Of a stretch of DNA of 64,000 bases, positions 1-8,950 are shown in pieces. The notes beneath the pieces were generated by a model that worked only from the letters and a program-made list of their open reading frames with translations, made no database searches and was not told the DNA's origin. This stretch comes from Inquilinus limosus DSM 16000 (GTDB taxonomy: Bacteria > Pseudomonadota > Alphaproteobacteria > DSM-16000 > Inquilinaceae). The number at the start of each line of letters is the position of its first letter. The stretch's first letter is position 1. A program made the translations under genes and the position numbers. Location: contig NZ_KE383988.1 of assembly GCF_000423185.1 (NCBI RefSeq), forward strand, positions 1 through 64,000, in the 5' to 3' direction.

Positions 1-92
1 AGACCACCGCCACCACCGCCGACCGCCTCTGCCGCTCCCTCGGCCTCGGCCTCTATGTCGACGACCCGAAGCCCGCACCCGACACCGGGTGA
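1..92 (+). CDS. 3' end of an unidentified gene
   Basis: An open frame runs from the window edge (codons in phase with base 3) to a TGA at 90-92. It encodes about 29 residues ending LGLYVDDPKPAPDTG. The codon usage is GC-rich like the neighbours, so this is probably the C-terminus of a real gene. Too little is present to name it. In several alphaproteobacteria recA lies upstream of alaS, but this tail has no diagnostic RecA feature, so I do not call it. Confidence 0.4.
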   Translation, partial: TTATTADRLCRSLGLGLYVDDPKPAPDTG

Positions 93-443
93 CGGGCGAA
101 AGAAATGCGCAGGTTCGGCTCGCCCTCGGCGGGCCTGACGACCGCCGCCGTCGCGAACCCGATCGACCGATTTCGCCCGCGCTGGAAACTCCGGCCTCGA
201 TCCTGCGCGACCTAAACGATCCGGACATTTGCAATAATCTTGTTTGCTCATTGATAACAATAAACTGATTGCCAATCCTGAGATTTTAGATGAGGATATC
301 TCGGGTCCGGTGGCGGCCGGGACGGTTTTCGCCATGCGCCTTCCTGGACAGCGGTCGCCCCGGCGCGCTACAAGCGTCGGCTCGGCCGTCCGGTTCCCCG
401 GGGCCGCATCCGCCCAAGACAGTCCAGGCCGACCCCACCCGCG
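93..443. other. Intergenic region upstream of alaS with an AT-rich islet
   Basis: No convincing gene lies in these 351 bases. Most of it is GC-rich, but about 222-300 is conspicuously AT-rich for this genome (it includes ATTGATAACAATAAACTG around 250-267). This islet is the likeliest place for the alaS promoter. No pair of boxes with a proper 17-base spacer stands out. Apparent ORFs running in from here are extensions or shadows of alaS. Confidence 0.5.
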
Positions 444-3086
444 ATGCAGACCGTCAACGACATCCGTTCCACCTTCCTCGACTTCTTCGGCGAGAACGGC
501 CACGAGGTGGTGGCGTCCAGCCCGCTGGTGCCGCGGAACGACCCGACGCTGCTGTTCACCAATGCCGGCATGGTGCAGTTCAAGAACGTCTTCACCGGCA
601 TGGAGACGCGGCCTTATCAGCGGGCGGCCACGGCGCAGAAATGCGTCCGCGCCGGCGGCAAGCACAACGATCTCGAGAATGTCGGCTACACCGCCCGGCA
701 CCACACCTTTTTCGAGATGCTGGGGAACTTCTCCTTCGGCGACTATTTCAAGGAGCGGGCGATCGATCTGGCCTGGAGCCTGATCACCAGGGAATTCGGC
801 CTGCCCAAGGACAAGCTGCTGGTTACGGTGTTCCACACCGACGACGAGGCGGCGGGGCTGTGGCGCCGCATCGCCGGGCTGCCGGAGGAGCGGATCATCC
901 GCATCCCGACCTCGGACAATTTCTGGGCGATGGGCGACACCGGCCCCTGCGGGCCGTGCTCGGAGATCTTCTACGACCATGGCCCCGGCATCGCCGGCGG
1001 CCCGCCGGGCAGCCCGGACGAGGACGGCGACCGGTTCATCGAGATCTGGAACCTCGTCTTCATGCAGTACGAGCAGGTCACCAAGGAGACGCGGGTCGAC
1101 CTGCCGCGCCCCTCGATCGACACCGGCATGGGGCTCGAGCGCATCGCCGCCGTGCTGCAGGGCCAGCACGACAACTACGACATCGACCTGATGCGGGCCC
1201 TGATCGAGGCCTCGGCCGATGCCACCAACAGCGACCCGGATGGCCCGCACAAGATCAGCCACCGGGTGATCGCCGACCATCTGCGCGCCACCTCCTTCCT
1301 GATGGCCGACGGCGTCATGCCGTCGAACGAGGGCCGCGGCTACGTGCTGCGCCGGATCATGCGCCGGGCCATGCGCCACGCCCATCTGATCGGCGCGCGC
1401 GACCCGGTGATGTACCGGCTGGTGCCGGCCCTCGTGCGCCAGATGGGCACCGCCTATCCCGAGCTGGTCCGGGCCGAGGCTCTGATCACCGAGACGCTGA
1501 AGCTGGAGGAGTCCCGCTTCAAGCAGACCCTCGACCGCGGCCTGCGCCTCCTGGAGGAGGAGACCGGCCGGCTCGGCTCCGGCCAGGCGCTGCCGGGCGA
1601 GGTGGCGTTCAAGCTGTACGACACCTACGGCTTCCCGCTCGACCTGACCCAGGACGTGCTGCGCGGCCAGGGCCGCACGGTCGACACCGCCGGCTTCGAG
1701 ACGGCGATGGAGCGGCAGCGCGCCGAGGCCCGGAAGAACTGGGCCGGCTCCGGCGAGGCAGCCACCGGCGCCTTGTGGTTCGAGTTGAAGGAAAAGCTCG
1801 AACCCACTGAATTTCTTGGCTATGAGACCGAGGTGGCCGAGGGCGTCGTCACCGCGCTGGTGGTCGACGGCCAGGTCGTCGACCAGGCCGGGCCGGGCAG
1901 CGAGGTCGTGGTCGTGGTCAACCAGACCCCGTTCTACGCCGAGAGCGGCGGCCAGATGGGCGATGCCGGCACCATCACGGCGCCGGGCGGCGTCACCGTC
2001 GCGGTGCGCGACACGCAGAAGCAGGCCGGCGTGCTGTGGGCCCATATCGGCACGGTCGAGGCCGGCACGCTCAAGGTCGGCGAGGCGGTCGAGCTCAAGG
2101 TCGACCATGCCCGCCGCGGCGCGCTGCGGGCCAACCATTCGGCCACCCATCTGCTGCACGCGGCGCTGCGCCGGCGGCTGGGCGAGCACGTCACCCAGAA
2201 GGGCTCGCTGGTGGCGCCGGAGCGGCTGCGCTTCGACATCAGCCAGCCGCGGCCGCTGACTCCCGAGGACATCGCCGCGGTCGAGGCCGAGGTCAACGCC
2301 CGGATCCGCGAGAACGCCGAGGTCACCACCCGGCTGATGACGCCGGAGGACGCGATCGCCGCCGGCGCCATGGCGCTGTTCGGCGAGAAATACGGCGACA
2401 CGGTGCGCGTCGTCGGCATGGGCCAGGACGGCAACAGGGTCTATTCGCAGGAGCTGTGCGGCGGCACCCATGTCGCCCGCACCGGCGACATCGGCGCCTT
2501 CCGGCTGGTCTCGGAAGGCGCGGTCGCCGCCGGCATCCGCCGGATCGAGGCGGTGACCGGCGAGGGTGCTGTGGCCTACGCCGCCCATCGCGACGCGCTG
2601 CTGACCGACGCCGCCGCGGCGCTGAAGGTGACGCCGGACGAGCTGCCGGCGCGCCTCGCCGCATTGGTCGAGGAGCGGCGGCGGCTGGAGCGCGAGGTCT
2701 CCGACCTCCGTCGCAAGCTGGCGACGGCGGGCAGCGGCGGGGCCGCGCCCGAGGTCAAGGAGATCGGCGGGGTGAAGTTCACCGGCCGGATCCTCGACGA
2801 CCTGCCGGCGCGCGAGCTGAAGCCGATGGCCGATGCGCTGAAGAAGCAGCTCGGCTCCGGCGTGATCGCGCTGATCGGCCGGGCCGAGGGCAAGCTGTCG
2901 GTCTGCGTCGGGGTGACCGAGGATCTGACCGCGCGGTTCGATGCGGTGGCACTGGTGCGCGCCGCGGCCGAAGCCGCGGGAGGAAAGGGCGGTGGGGGTC
3001 GCCCGGACATGGCGCAGGCTGGCGGGCCGGATGCGGCCCGCGCCGGTGAAGCGCTCGCGGCGGTCGAGGCGGCGCTCGCCGCCTGA
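444..3086 (+). CDS. alaS: Alanine--tRNA ligase
   Basis: Cytoplasmic class II synthetase that charges tRNA-Ala and hydrolyses mischarged Ser- and Gly-tRNA. At 880 residues it is full length for the bacterial family. The N-terminal aminoacylation domain carries the block [13 protein letters not shown], the segment [18 protein letters not shown] and [12 protein letters not shown]. The editing domain shows the zinc motif HSATH at residues 565-569 and CGGTH at 672-676. The C-terminal region contains a coiled-coil stretch ([18 protein letters not shown]) followed by the C-Ala/DHHA1-like domain. The ATG at 444 matches the usual [15 protein letters not shown] start. It is followed by gcrA after about 110 bases. 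Confidence 0.98.
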   Translation: MQTVNDIRSTFLDFFGENGHEVVASSPLVPRNDPTLLFTNAGMVQFKNVFTGMETRPYQRAATAQKCVRAGGKHNDLENVGYTARHHTFFEMLGNFSFGDYFKERAIDLAWSLITREFGLPKDKLLVTVFHTDDEAAGLWRRIAGLPEERIIRIPTSDNFWAMGDTGPCGPCSEIFYDHGPGIAGGPPGSPDEDGDRFIEIWNLVFMQYEQVTKETRVDLPRPSIDTGMGLERIAAVLQGQHDNYDIDLMRALIEASADATNSDPDGPHKISHRVIADHLRATSFLMADGVMPSNEGRGYVLRRIMRRAMRHAHLIGARDPVMYRLVPALVRQMGTAYPELVRAEALITETLKLEESRFKQTLDRGLRLLEEETGRLGSGQALPGEVAFKLYDTYGFPLDLTQDVLRGQGRTVDTAGFETAMERQRAEARKNWAGSGEAATGALWFELKEKLEPTEFLGYETEVAEGVVTALVVDGQVVDQAGPGSEVVVVVNQTPFYAESGGQMGDAGTITAPGGVTVAVRDTQKQAGVLWAHIGTVEAGTLKVGEAVELKVDHARRGALRANHSATHLLHAALRRRLGEHVTQKGSLVAPERLRFDISQPRPLTPEDIAAVEAEVNARIRENAEVTTRLMTPEDAIAAGAMALFGEKYGDTVRVVGMGQDGNRVYSQELCGGTHVARTGDIGAFRLVSEGAVAAGIRRIEAVTGEGAVAYAAHRDALLTDAAAALKVTPDELPARLAALVEERRRLEREVSDLRRKLATAGSGGAAPEVKEIGGVKFTGRILDDLPARELKPMADALKKQLGSGVIALIGRAEGKLSVCVGVTEDLTARFDAVALVRAAAEAAGGKGGGGRPDMAQAGGPDAARAGEALAAVEAALAA

Positions 3087-3162
3087 CCGGAGGGGTTTGA
3101 AAGGATCTGTCGCGACTGTCCCGGATGTGGTAGCGTCCGTGGATGAAGCCGCAATATGTGGT

Positions 3163-3181
3163 ACGCGCAGCCACTGCGCGT
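3163..3181 (+). promoter_or_regulatory. Hairpin in the gcrA leader
   Basis: ACGCGCA at 3163-3169 and TGCGCGT at 3175-3181 form a perfect 7-bp stem with a GCCAC loop. It ends 17 bases before the gcrA ATG and just upstream of its Shine-Dalgarno (GGGAGAAG). It could be an mRNA structure affecting gcrA translation or a dyad binding site. It is not followed by a T-run, so it is not a terminator. Confidence 0.35.
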
Positions 3182-3198
3182 GATCTTGGGAGAAGCGG

Positions 3199-3651
3199 AT
3201 GTCTTGGACCGAAGAACGAGTGGCGCAGCTGCGCCAGCTCTGGGGAAACGGGAAGAGTGCCAGCGAGATCGCCGAGATCCTGGGGGGCGTCTCTCGCAAC
3301 GCGGTGATCGGCAAGGCCCATCGGCTGGAGCTGTCCGGCCGGCCCTCGCCGATCAAGCGCAAGGAGGGCGAGGAGGAGGAGGCGGCCACCGTCGCCGCCG
3401 AAGCTGCCCCGCCGGCGGTGCAGAAGGTCCCGGCCAAGCCGGAGCCGGAGCGGAGGTCGGGCGGCGCCACCATCCTCAACCTGACCGAGCGGATGTGCAA
3501 ATGGCCGATCGGCGATCCGCGCGACAAGGATTTCCACTTCTGCGGCAAGGCCTCGCACGGCAATCTGCCGTACTGTGCCGAGCACGCCGCGATCGCCTAC
3601 CAGCCGCCCGGCAAGCGGCGCGACGAGGACCGCGCCATCCTGCGGGCGTGA
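3199..3651 (+). CDS. gcrA: GcrA-family cell cycle regulator
   Basis: Alphaproteobacterial transcription regulator. In Caulobacter, GcrA binds sigma70 and acts at promoters carrying CcrM-methylated GANTC sites to drive S-phase genes. The N-terminus MSWTEERVAQLRQLWGNGKS followed by AEILGGVSRNAVIGKAHRL is the helix-turn-helix block typical of GcrA (residues 1-45). An acidic/alanine linker follows (about 55-85). The C-terminal sigma-interacting part is CKWPIGDPRDKDFHFCGK with the terminal YCAEHAAIAYQPP. The protein is 150 residues, slightly shorter than the Caulobacter one. The ATG at 3199 has GGGAGAAG seven bases upstream. Confidence 0.93.
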   Translation: MSWTEERVAQLRQLWGNGKSASEIAEILGGVSRNAVIGKAHRLELSGRPSPIKRKEGEEEEAATVAAEAAPPAVQKVPAKPEPERRSGGATILNLTERMCKWPIGDPRDKDFHFCGKASHGNLPYCAEHAAIAYQPPGKRRDEDRAILRA

Positions 3652-3733
3652 GTTGCCGGTGATTTGACGAATTTTCTCGCCAATCGGCCGCAGCTCCGGC
3701 ATTAATTCCTTCCGGATATTCCGGGGGATTTTG

Positions 3734-4264
3734 ATGAAGCGAGGCATTTCATCCTGCGCCGCCGGGCTGCTTGCCCTGGCGGCGTTTTGTTTGCCGGCCC
3801 GGGCGGAACCGTCGGTGATCGCCTTCGTGTCGGGGCCGCTCTCCGGGGCCGCGGCCGAGGAGGTGAAGCGCGACCAGGACAACAATCTGGCGGAGGGCGG
3901 CACCAAGGTGTCGGAATCCGCGGTGTTCCGCGCCGGCGGGCTGCTGGCCTACGTCAAATGGTCCCGGCTGGGCGGCTACTACGCCTGGCAGGACTCGGGC
4001 CTGAACGGGCTGACGGAGGATGTCCGGCAGGTCTTCGACGCGGCCGGTGCCACTGTCGTGTCGGGCGATTACGGGGAGGTCAACGGCTTCCGGGCGCAGT
4101 ACCGCGACATTCGCCTCACCGGCTCGCCGCGGCGCTGCGGCGTCTTCGAACTGCGGCGGGTGAAGAGCAGGATCATCGGCTTCGCCTGCCGGACGGAAGA
4201 TCAGGCCGTGCCGATCCTCGCCATTCTGCAGGGCCTCTCGATCGACGGTGTGATCGGTCCCTGA
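3734..4264 (+). CDS. Secreted protein of unknown function, tandem paralog 1
   Basis: 176 residues with a clear signal peptide (MKRGISSCAAGLLALAAFCL, cleavage after PARA), so exported to the periplasm or beyond. I do not recognise the family. Two more copies follow directly. All three share FVSGPL near the mature N-terminus, a GGY(Y/H)xWxD-type aromatic block, a GD-NGF/Y-AQYR segment, RCGVF and a C-terminal (I/L)SID(G/N)VIGP. Two cysteines (in RRCGVF and GFACRTE, about 20 residues apart) recur in each copy and may form a disulfide. I chose the ATG at 3734 over the TTG at 3731 because CCGGGGG lies at good spacing. Confidence 0.7.
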   Translation: MKRGISSCAAGLLALAAFCLPARAEPSVIAFVSGPLSGAAAEEVKRDQDNNLAEGGTKVSESAVFRAGGLLAYVKWSRLGGYYAWQDSGLNGLTEDVRQVFDAAGATVVSGDYGEVNGFRAQYRDIRLTGSPRRCGVFELRRVKSRIIGFACRTEDQAVPILAILQGLSIDGVIGP

Positions 4265-4335
4265 AGCGGAGCCAGACGGGCGGAGCCGTTCGCCCTGGCG
4301 GCCCGCACCGGTTCAGACATGGGCGGAGGGGGAAC

Positions 4336-4872
4336 ATGTTCGATCGAATGATGCGGTGTGCCGCGGGCGTGATCGCCGCGGCCATGTTTTCGTGGCCGGC
4401 GCTGGCCGAAGAGTCTCCCATCAGCTTCGTCTCGGGGCCGCTCCAGGGCGCCGCGGCGGAGAACGTCAAGCACAAGGAGGAGACGCTCGCGCACTCCGCC
4501 TTCGGGGCGGTGAAGACCGACACCGCGGTGTTCAAGTCCGGCCCCATGCTGGCCTATGTCGACTGGTCTCGCCTGGGCGGCCACTACCGGTGGCAGGACG
4601 ACAACATCGTCGCCAGCCTGTCGGACAGCGTGAAGGAGATCTTCGACGCCACTGGCTTCACCATCCTTGAGAGCGACCGGATCACGGTGAACGGCTACCT
4701 CGCCCAGTACCGGAAGATCAGCCTGATCGGCATCGATCGCCGCTGCGGCGTCTTCGCGCTGATGCGCAGGAACCACCTGATTTCGGGCTTCGCCTGCGCG
4801 CCGTTCACCCGCCCGTTCACGGTCCAGGAAGTGATGGCGGGAATCTCGATCGACGGGGTGATCGGGCCTTGA
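4336..4872 (+). CDS. Secreted protein of unknown function, tandem paralog 2
   Basis: 178 residues, homologous to the proteins encoded just before and after. The signal peptide is MFDRMMRCAAGVIAAAMFSW with cleavage after PALA. The mature part starts with EESPISFVSGPLQG. The shared blocks are present: AYVDWSRLGGHYRWQDD, VNGYLAQYRKISL, RRCGVFAL, GFACAPF and ISIDGVIGP. The ATG at 4336 is preceded by GGCGGAGGGGGA, a very strong Shine-Dalgarno. The spacer to copy 1 is 71 bases and resembles the spacer to copy 3, so the duplicated unit probably included the ribosome binding site. No catalytic motif is visible. Confidence 0.7.
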   Translation: MFDRMMRCAAGVIAAAMFSWPALAEESPISFVSGPLQGAAAENVKHKEETLAHSAFGAVKTDTAVFKSGPMLAYVDWSRLGGHYRWQDDNIVASLSDSVKEIFDATGFTILESDRITVNGYLAQYRKISLIGIDRRCGVFALMRRNHLISGFACAPFTRPFTVQEVMAGISIDGVIGP

Positions 4873-4890
4873 GCCATCGACGTGAAACGA

Positions 4891-4915
4891 CCGGGCCGTC
4901 ACCCGGGCGGCCCGG
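4891..4915 (+). terminator. Hairpin between paralogs 2 and 3
   Basis: CCGGGCCG (4891-4898) pairs with CGGCCCGG (4908-4915) around a 9-base loop, followed by CTTTG. It may be a weak terminator or attenuator that makes the third copy less expressed, or simply an mRNA-stabilising stem after copy 2. Confidence 0.35.
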
Positions 4916-4942
4916 CTTTGTCCAGTCGTGCGGAGGGGGAGC

Positions 4943-5476
4943 ATGTTGAATCGATTGATGCGGTGTACGGCGGGAATCCTTGTCGCCGCGGCGTTCTCCG
5001 GGCCTGCCTGGGCCGAGGACTCGCCGATCCGGTTCGTGTCGGGACCGTTGGCCGGGGTTGCCGCCGAGAACGCGAAGCACAACGAGAGGATGGCGTCCGA
5101 GGGCAGCGGAACCGTCCGATCGGACACGGCGACATTCTCCACGAAGGAGCTCTTCGCCTTCGTGGATTGGGCGCGCCTGCCCGGCGGCTACCACTGGCGC
5201 GATTCCGATCGCATCGGTTCGCTGTCGAGATGGGTTCAGGAAGCTTTCAAGGCGACCGGGTTCACGGTCGTGCGGGGCGACCGCACAACCGTAAACGGTT
5301 ATCTCGCGCAGTACCGGATCATCACCCTGACCGGCTCCGGCGAACGCTGCGGCGTCTTCGACCTGGAGCGCGCCAATCACCTGATCCAGGGGGGCGTCTG
5401 CGCGGTGAACGGCGGGGACGTGCCGCTGATGGCGGTGATTCAGGGGCTGTCGATCGACAACGTGATCGGCCCCTGA
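4943..5476 (+). CDS. Secreted protein of unknown function, tandem paralog 3
   Basis: 177 residues, third member of the tandem family. Its signal peptide is MLNRLMRCTAGILVAAAFSG with cleavage after PAWA, and the mature start EDSPIRFVSGPLAG is nearly that of copy 2. It keeps VDWARLPGGYHWRDSD, VNGYLAQYRIITL, the two cysteines (RCGVF, GGVCAVN) and LSIDNVIGP. CGGAGGGGGA precedes the ATG at 4943. A GTG at 4928 is in frame but would put the ribosome site inside the gene. It converges on icd and shares the terminator at 5499-5522. Confidence 0.7.
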   Translation: MLNRLMRCTAGILVAAAFSGPAWAEDSPIRFVSGPLAGVAAENAKHNERMASEGSGTVRSDTATFSTKELFAFVDWARLPGGYHWRDSDRIGSLSRWVQEAFKATGFTVVRGDRTTVNGYLAQYRIITLTGSGERCGVFDLERANHLIQGGVCAVNGGDVPLMAVIQGLSIDNVIGP

Positions 5477-5498
5477 CCGGGATCACGCCGAAAAGCAG

Positions 5499-5522
5499 AA
5501 AGGCCGGCGCGAGCCGGCCTTT
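5499..5522. terminator. Bidirectional terminator between paralog 3 and icd
   Basis: AAAGGCCGGC (5499-5508) and GCCGGCCTTT (5513-5522) form a 10-bp stem with a GCGA loop. A T-rich tract follows on the plus strand, and the upstream A-run gives T-residues on the minus strand. It serves the convergent genes on both sides. Confidence 0.85.
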
Positions 5523-5548
5523 CGTCGTTTCGGCTGGGCGCTGGGGCG

Positions 5549-6763
5549 TCAGCCCATCGATGCCTGCAGGTTCTGGTCCAGCTTGTCCAGGAACTGCTGG
5601 GTCGTCATCCAGGGCTGGTCCGGCCCGATCAGGATGGCGAGGTCCTTGGTCATGTGGCCGGCCTCGACCGTCTCGACGCAGACCTTCTCCAGCGTCTGGG
5701 CGAAGCGCAGCAGCTCCGGCGTCTCGTCGAAGCGGGCGCGGTAGGTCAGGCCCTGGGTCCAGGCGAAGATCGAGGCGATCGGGTTGGTCGAGGTGGCGCG
5801 GCCCTTCTGGTGCTCGCGGTAGTGGCGGGTCACCGTGCCGTGCGCCGCCTCGGCCTCCACGGTCTTGCCGTCCGGCGTCAGCAGCACCGAGGTCATCAGG
5901 CCGAGCGAGCCGAAGCCCTGGGCCACCGAATCCGACTGCACGTCGCCGTCGTAGTTCTTGCAGGCCCAGACGAAGCCGCCTTCCCACTTCAGGGCCGAGG
6001 CGACCATGTCGTCGATCAGACGGTGCTCGTAGGTCAGGCCGGCCTTCTCGAACCGCTCCTTGAACTCGGCCTCGTACACCTCCTGGAAGATGTCCTTGAA
6101 CCGGCCGTCATAGCCCTTGAGGATCGTGTTCTTGGTCGACAGATAGACCGGCATGTTGCGCAGCAGGCCGTAGTTCAGCGACGACTGGGCGAAGCCGCGG
6201 ATCGACTCGTCCAGGTTGTACATGCTGAGCGCGACGCCCGAGCCCGGGAACTTGAACACCTCCAGCTCGATCGGCTGGCCGCCATCGGCCGGGGTGTAGG
6301 TCATGGTCAGGGTGCCGGGGCCGGGGACCTTGAGGTCGGTGGCGCGGTACTGGTCGCCGAAGGCGTGGCGGCCGACCACGATCGGCTTGCGCCAGCCAGG
6401 CACCAGGCGCGGCACGTTGCGGCAGATGATCGGCTCGCGGAAGATGGTGCCGCCGACGATGTTGCGGATCGTGCCGTTCGGCGACTTCCACATCTTCTTG
6501 AGGTTGAACTCCTTCACCCGCGCCTCGTCGGGGGTGATGGTGGCGCACTTCACGCCGACGCCGTACTGCTTGATCGCCTCGGCCGCGTCGATCGTCACCT
6601 GGTCGTCGGTCTGGTCGCGGTGCTCGATCCCGAGATCGTAATAGCGCAGGTCGATGTCGAGATACGGCAGGATCAGCTTGTCCTTGATGAACTGCCAGAT
6701 GATGCGCGTCATCTCGTCGCCGTCGAGCTCGACGACCGGGGTCTTGACCTTGATCTTGGCCAT
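5549..6763 (-). CDS. icd: Isocitrate dehydrogenase (NADP+)
   Basis: TCA-cycle enzyme that oxidatively decarboxylates isocitrate to 2-oxoglutarate with NADP+ in the cytoplasm. 404 residues, the usual size of the homodimeric eukaryote-like (type II) IDH found in alphaproteobacteria. The isocitrate-binding block [19 protein letters not shown] starts at residue 94, and [26 protein letters not shown] holds the metal aspartates. The NADP-binding [13 protein letters not shown] is near the C-terminus. The start [20 protein letters not shown] is typical of the family. It is convergent with the secreted paralogs. Confidence 0.97.
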   Translation of the reverse strand: MAKIKVKTPVVELDGDEMTRIIWQFIKDKLILPYLDIDLRYYDLGIEHRDQTDDQVTIDAAEAIKQYGVGVKCATITPDEARVKEFNLKKMWKSPNGTIRNIVGGTIFREPIICRNVPRLVPGWRKPIVVGRHAFGDQYRATDLKVPGPGTLTMTYTPADGGQPIELEVFKFPGSGVALSMYNLDESIRGFAQSSLNYGLLRNMPVYLSTKNTILKGYDGRFKDIFQEVYEAEFKERFEKAGLTYEHRLIDDMVASALKWEGGFVWACKNYDGDVQSDSVAQGFGSLGLMTSVLLTPDGKTVEAEAAHGTVTRHYREHQKGRATSTNPIASIFAWTQGLTYRARFDETPELLRFAQTLEKVCVETVEAGHMTKDLAILIGPDQPWMTTQQFLDKLDQNLQASMG

Positions 6764-6799
6764 GTCGGGATCTTTCCGCTTCGGACAGGAATGGCCGGG

Positions 6800-6828
6800 C
6801 TTATAGCACCCGGCCGGCGACGACGAAA
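6800..6828 (-). promoter_or_regulatory. Candidate icd promoter
   Basis: Read on the minus strand, TTTCGT (6828-6823) is followed after 17 bases by TATAAG (6805-6800). The -10 box is good and the -35 box weak. It lies in the gap between the LOG gene and icd and would start transcription about 30 bases upstream of the icd ATG. Confidence 0.45.
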
Positions 6829-6847
6829 GGCGCGGCCGGCGCGGCGC

Positions 6848-7432
6848 CTACACCCATTTGTCGCTGGCGCGGCCGGCGATCGGCTGCGGCGCGGCGATGG
6901 CGCCGAACACCTCCTCGACGGTCTCGACCACCTGGAACAGGTCGCGGTGCTCCTTCCGGCAGAAGCCCTGGGCGACCATGTGGTCGACCAGGCGCAGGAA
7001 CGGGCGCCAATAGCCGTCGATGTCGACGAAGACGACCGGCTTGTCGTGCAGCTTCAGCTGCCGCCAGGTCAGCATCTCGAAGGTCTCGTCCAGCGTGCCC
7101 AGGCCGCCCGGCAGCACGATGAAGGCGTCGGACCGGTCGAACATCATCCGCTTGCGCGTGTGCATGCTGTCGACGACATGCAGCTCGGTCAGGCCGGTGT
7201 GCTCGACCTCCAGCGCCTGGATATGCTCCGGGATGATGCCGACCACCCGGCCGCCGGCGCCCAGCGCGGCATCGGCGACGATGCCCATCAGCCCGACCCG
7301 GCCGCCGCCATAGACCAGCTGCAGGCCGCGGGCGGCGATCAGGGCGCCGAGGCGCGCGGCGGCGGTCTTGTAGCGCTCATCGACGCGGGAGGAGGAGCCG
7401 CAATAGACGCAGAGGGAACGGATATCGGCCAT
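6848..7432 (-). CDS. LOG-family nucleotide 5'-monophosphate nucleosidase
   Basis: 194-residue Rossmann-fold protein of the LOG family (formerly mis-annotated as lysine decarboxylase). Members hydrolyse cytokinin riboside 5'-monophosphates or other nucleoside monophosphates to base and ribose phosphate. The signature motifs are present: CVYCGSSSRVDERY (residues 8-21), YGGGRVGLMG (41-50) and PGGLGTLDE (108-116). The ATG at 7432 gives MADIRSLCVYCGSS, the standard start. It is divergent from the LysM gene and upstream of icd on the same strand. The true physiological substrate cannot be read from sequence. Confidence 0.9.
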   Translation of the reverse strand: MADIRSLCVYCGSSSRVDERYKTAAARLGALIAARGLQLVYGGGRVGLMGIVADAALGAGGRVVGIIPEHIQALEVEHTGLTELHVVDSMHTRKRMMFDRSDAFIVLPGGLGTLDETFEMLTWRQLKLHDKPVVFVDIDGYWRPFLRLVDHMVAQGFCRKEHRDLFQVVETVEEVFGAIAAPQPIAGRASDKWV

Positions 7433-7532
7433 GATCGCACGGAGGTGTCGGGTACGAGGCCGGCTGAACCGGCGCGCGACATTAGGAAGGGATCGCCGCC
7501 GGGGCAAGTTTCGATGCGGGCGGATCAGCGGT

Positions 7533-7562
7533 TTGTTGCGAGTCGGTGACGGCGCGGATAAT
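7533..7562 (+). promoter_or_regulatory. Candidate promoter of the LysM gene
   Basis: TTGTTG (7533-7538), an 18-base spacer and GATAAT (7557-7562) lie in the divergent LOG/LysM interval, 33 bases ahead of the TTG start at 7595. Confidence 0.45.
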
Positions 7563-7594
7563 TTGGCGCGAATAATATCGGGGCGGTTCGAGCG

Positions 7595-8896
7595 TTGAAG
7601 AAACTCCTGCTGATCGGCGGTGCCGCGGTCGCTGTGCTCGCGGCCATCCTCGCCGTGGTCGAATTCACCGGGCCGCCCCGCCAGGACGCGACGCCGCCGA
7701 GCGTGAGCTCTGCGGCTGCGATCACTCCGGCCGCGCCGCCGCCTGCGGTGACGCCGCCGCCCGCGGCGACGCAGCAGCCGGCTGCCCCCGCGGCAACGGC
7801 CCGGGCCGATGCGGCGGTGGCCCCTGCCGCGCCGCCGGCTTCCGTGTTCGAGCCCTCGCCCGGATCGATCGCCGCCCCCTCTCCGCGGGTCCTCGGGGGC
7901 GGGTTCGACGAACCGCCCCGAACGGGAAGCGCGCCGGCCGGGACCGCGCCGGCACCGGCCGCAAGCCGGGACGATGCGCCGCCGCCGCAGCCCGACGCCT
8001 CGGCCCAGTCGCCGCAGGGCGCGGCCGGAAACGCCGCCGGGCAGGCCGCGCTGGGCTTCGACGCGGTCCGGGTGAACCCCGACGGCGGCGTCACCATCGC
8101 CGGGCGCGGCCCGGCCGGGGCCCGCATCCTGCTGATGGATGGCGACCGGCAGATCGGATCGGTCCAGGCGGACAACTCCGGCAACTGGGTGTTCCTGTCG
8201 GACGCGCCGATCGCGGCCGGCGACCATCAGCTCTCGCTGCGCCTGGCCGACGGCGGCGCGGCCTCCGCCGAGATGGCGACGGTGGTGGTGCCGGAGCGCG
8301 GCCGCGACATCGCCGGCCGGCCGGCGGCCGGCAGCGGCGGCGGTCCCCTGGTGATGCTGACGCCGCAGCAGGGGCAGGGCGCCTCCACCGTGCTGCAGGC
8401 GCCGGCGGTCGCGCCGCCGGGCGCGGCCGGCGCGGCGCTGTCCATCGACGTCATCGACTATGGCGAAGGCGGCGCCGTCATCGTCAGCGGCCGCGGCCGG
8501 GCGGGCGCCGGCATCCGGCTCTATCTCGACAACCGGCCGGCCGGCGAAGGCCGTGTCGATGCGCGCGGGGTGTTCCGCATCCAGGCGGAGGGGACGATCC
8601 CTCCGGGCGTCTACCGCCTGCGGGCCGACCAGCTCGACGCCGCCGGCAAGGTGACGGCGCGTGCCGAGACCCCGTTCCATCGGGCCACGCCGGCGGAGGT
8701 CGCGGTGGCCGAGGGGCGGGTCGTGGTCCAGCCCGGCAACAGCCTGTGGCGGATCGCCCGCCGGGTCTACGGGCAGGGGCCGCGCTACACCGTGATCTAC
8801 CAGGCCAACCAGCAGCAGATCCGCGACCCAGACCTGATCTATCCCGGGCAGGTCTTCACGGTCCCGGCGACCCCGGCCGCGGCGATCCCCGGCTGA
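7595..8896 (+). CDS. LysM peptidoglycan-binding protein with Ig-like repeats
   Basis: 433 residues. The N-terminus is a single hydrophobic anchor (MKKLLLIGGAAVAVLAAILA). A long Ala/Pro-rich linker follows (about 25-150), then two similar beta-sandwich-like modules (GGVTIAGRGPAGARILLMD and GAVIVSGRGRAGAGIRLYLD), and a C-terminal LysM domain (VVVQPGNSLWRIARRVYG through YPGQVFTVP). This architecture fits an inner-membrane-anchored periplasmic protein that touches peptidoglycan. The start codon is TTG at 7595; an extension further upstream is not supported. Similar LysM proteins are common in alphaproteobacteria but have no agreed function. Confidence 0.85.
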   Translation: MKKLLLIGGAAVAVLAAILAVVEFTGPPRQDATPPSVSSAAAITPAAPPPAVTPPPAATQQPAAPAATARADAAVAPAAPPASVFEPSPGSIAAPSPRVLGGGFDEPPRTGSAPAGTAPAPAASRDDAPPPQPDASAQSPQGAAGNAAGQAALGFDAVRVNPDGGVTIAGRGPAGARILLMDGDRQIGSVQADNSGNWVFLSDAPIAAGDHQLSLRLADGGAASAEMATVVVPERGRDIAGRPAAGSGGGPLVMLTPQQGQGASTVLQAPAVAPPGAAGAALSIDVIDYGEGGAVIVSGRGRAGAGIRLYLDNRPAGEGRVDARGVFRIQAEGTIPPGVYRLRADQLDAAGKVTARAETPFHRATPAEVAVAEGRVVVQPGNSLWRIARRVYGQGPRYTVIYQANQQQIRDPDLIYPGQVFTVPATPAAAIPG

Positions 8897-8915
8897 CGGT
8901 GAAGATCGGTCCGGC

Positions 8916-8929
8916 GTGACGTACGTCAC
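8916..8929 (+). promoter_or_regulatory. CRP/FNR-type palindrome
   Basis: GTGACGTACGTCAC is a perfect palindrome with the GTGA-N6-TCAC layout recognised by CRP-superfamily regulators. Its centre (8922.5) lies 41.5 bases upstream of the transcription start inferred from the TATATT box at 8952-8957. That is the canonical class II activator position. No TTGACA-like -35 box is present at the right distance, which is consistent with activator dependence. Which regulator binds is unknown. Confidence 0.55.
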
Positions 8930-8950
8930 AGCAGGCCGGCGGCAAGCCGG

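Noticed and set aside
290-1810. Long plus-strand ORF overlapping alaS in another frame (and similar long frames opposite many genes)
   Set aside because: It is a shadow typical of very GC-rich DNA: Arg/Pro/Gly/Ala-rich, without a ribosome site, and fully overlapping the real alaS frame.
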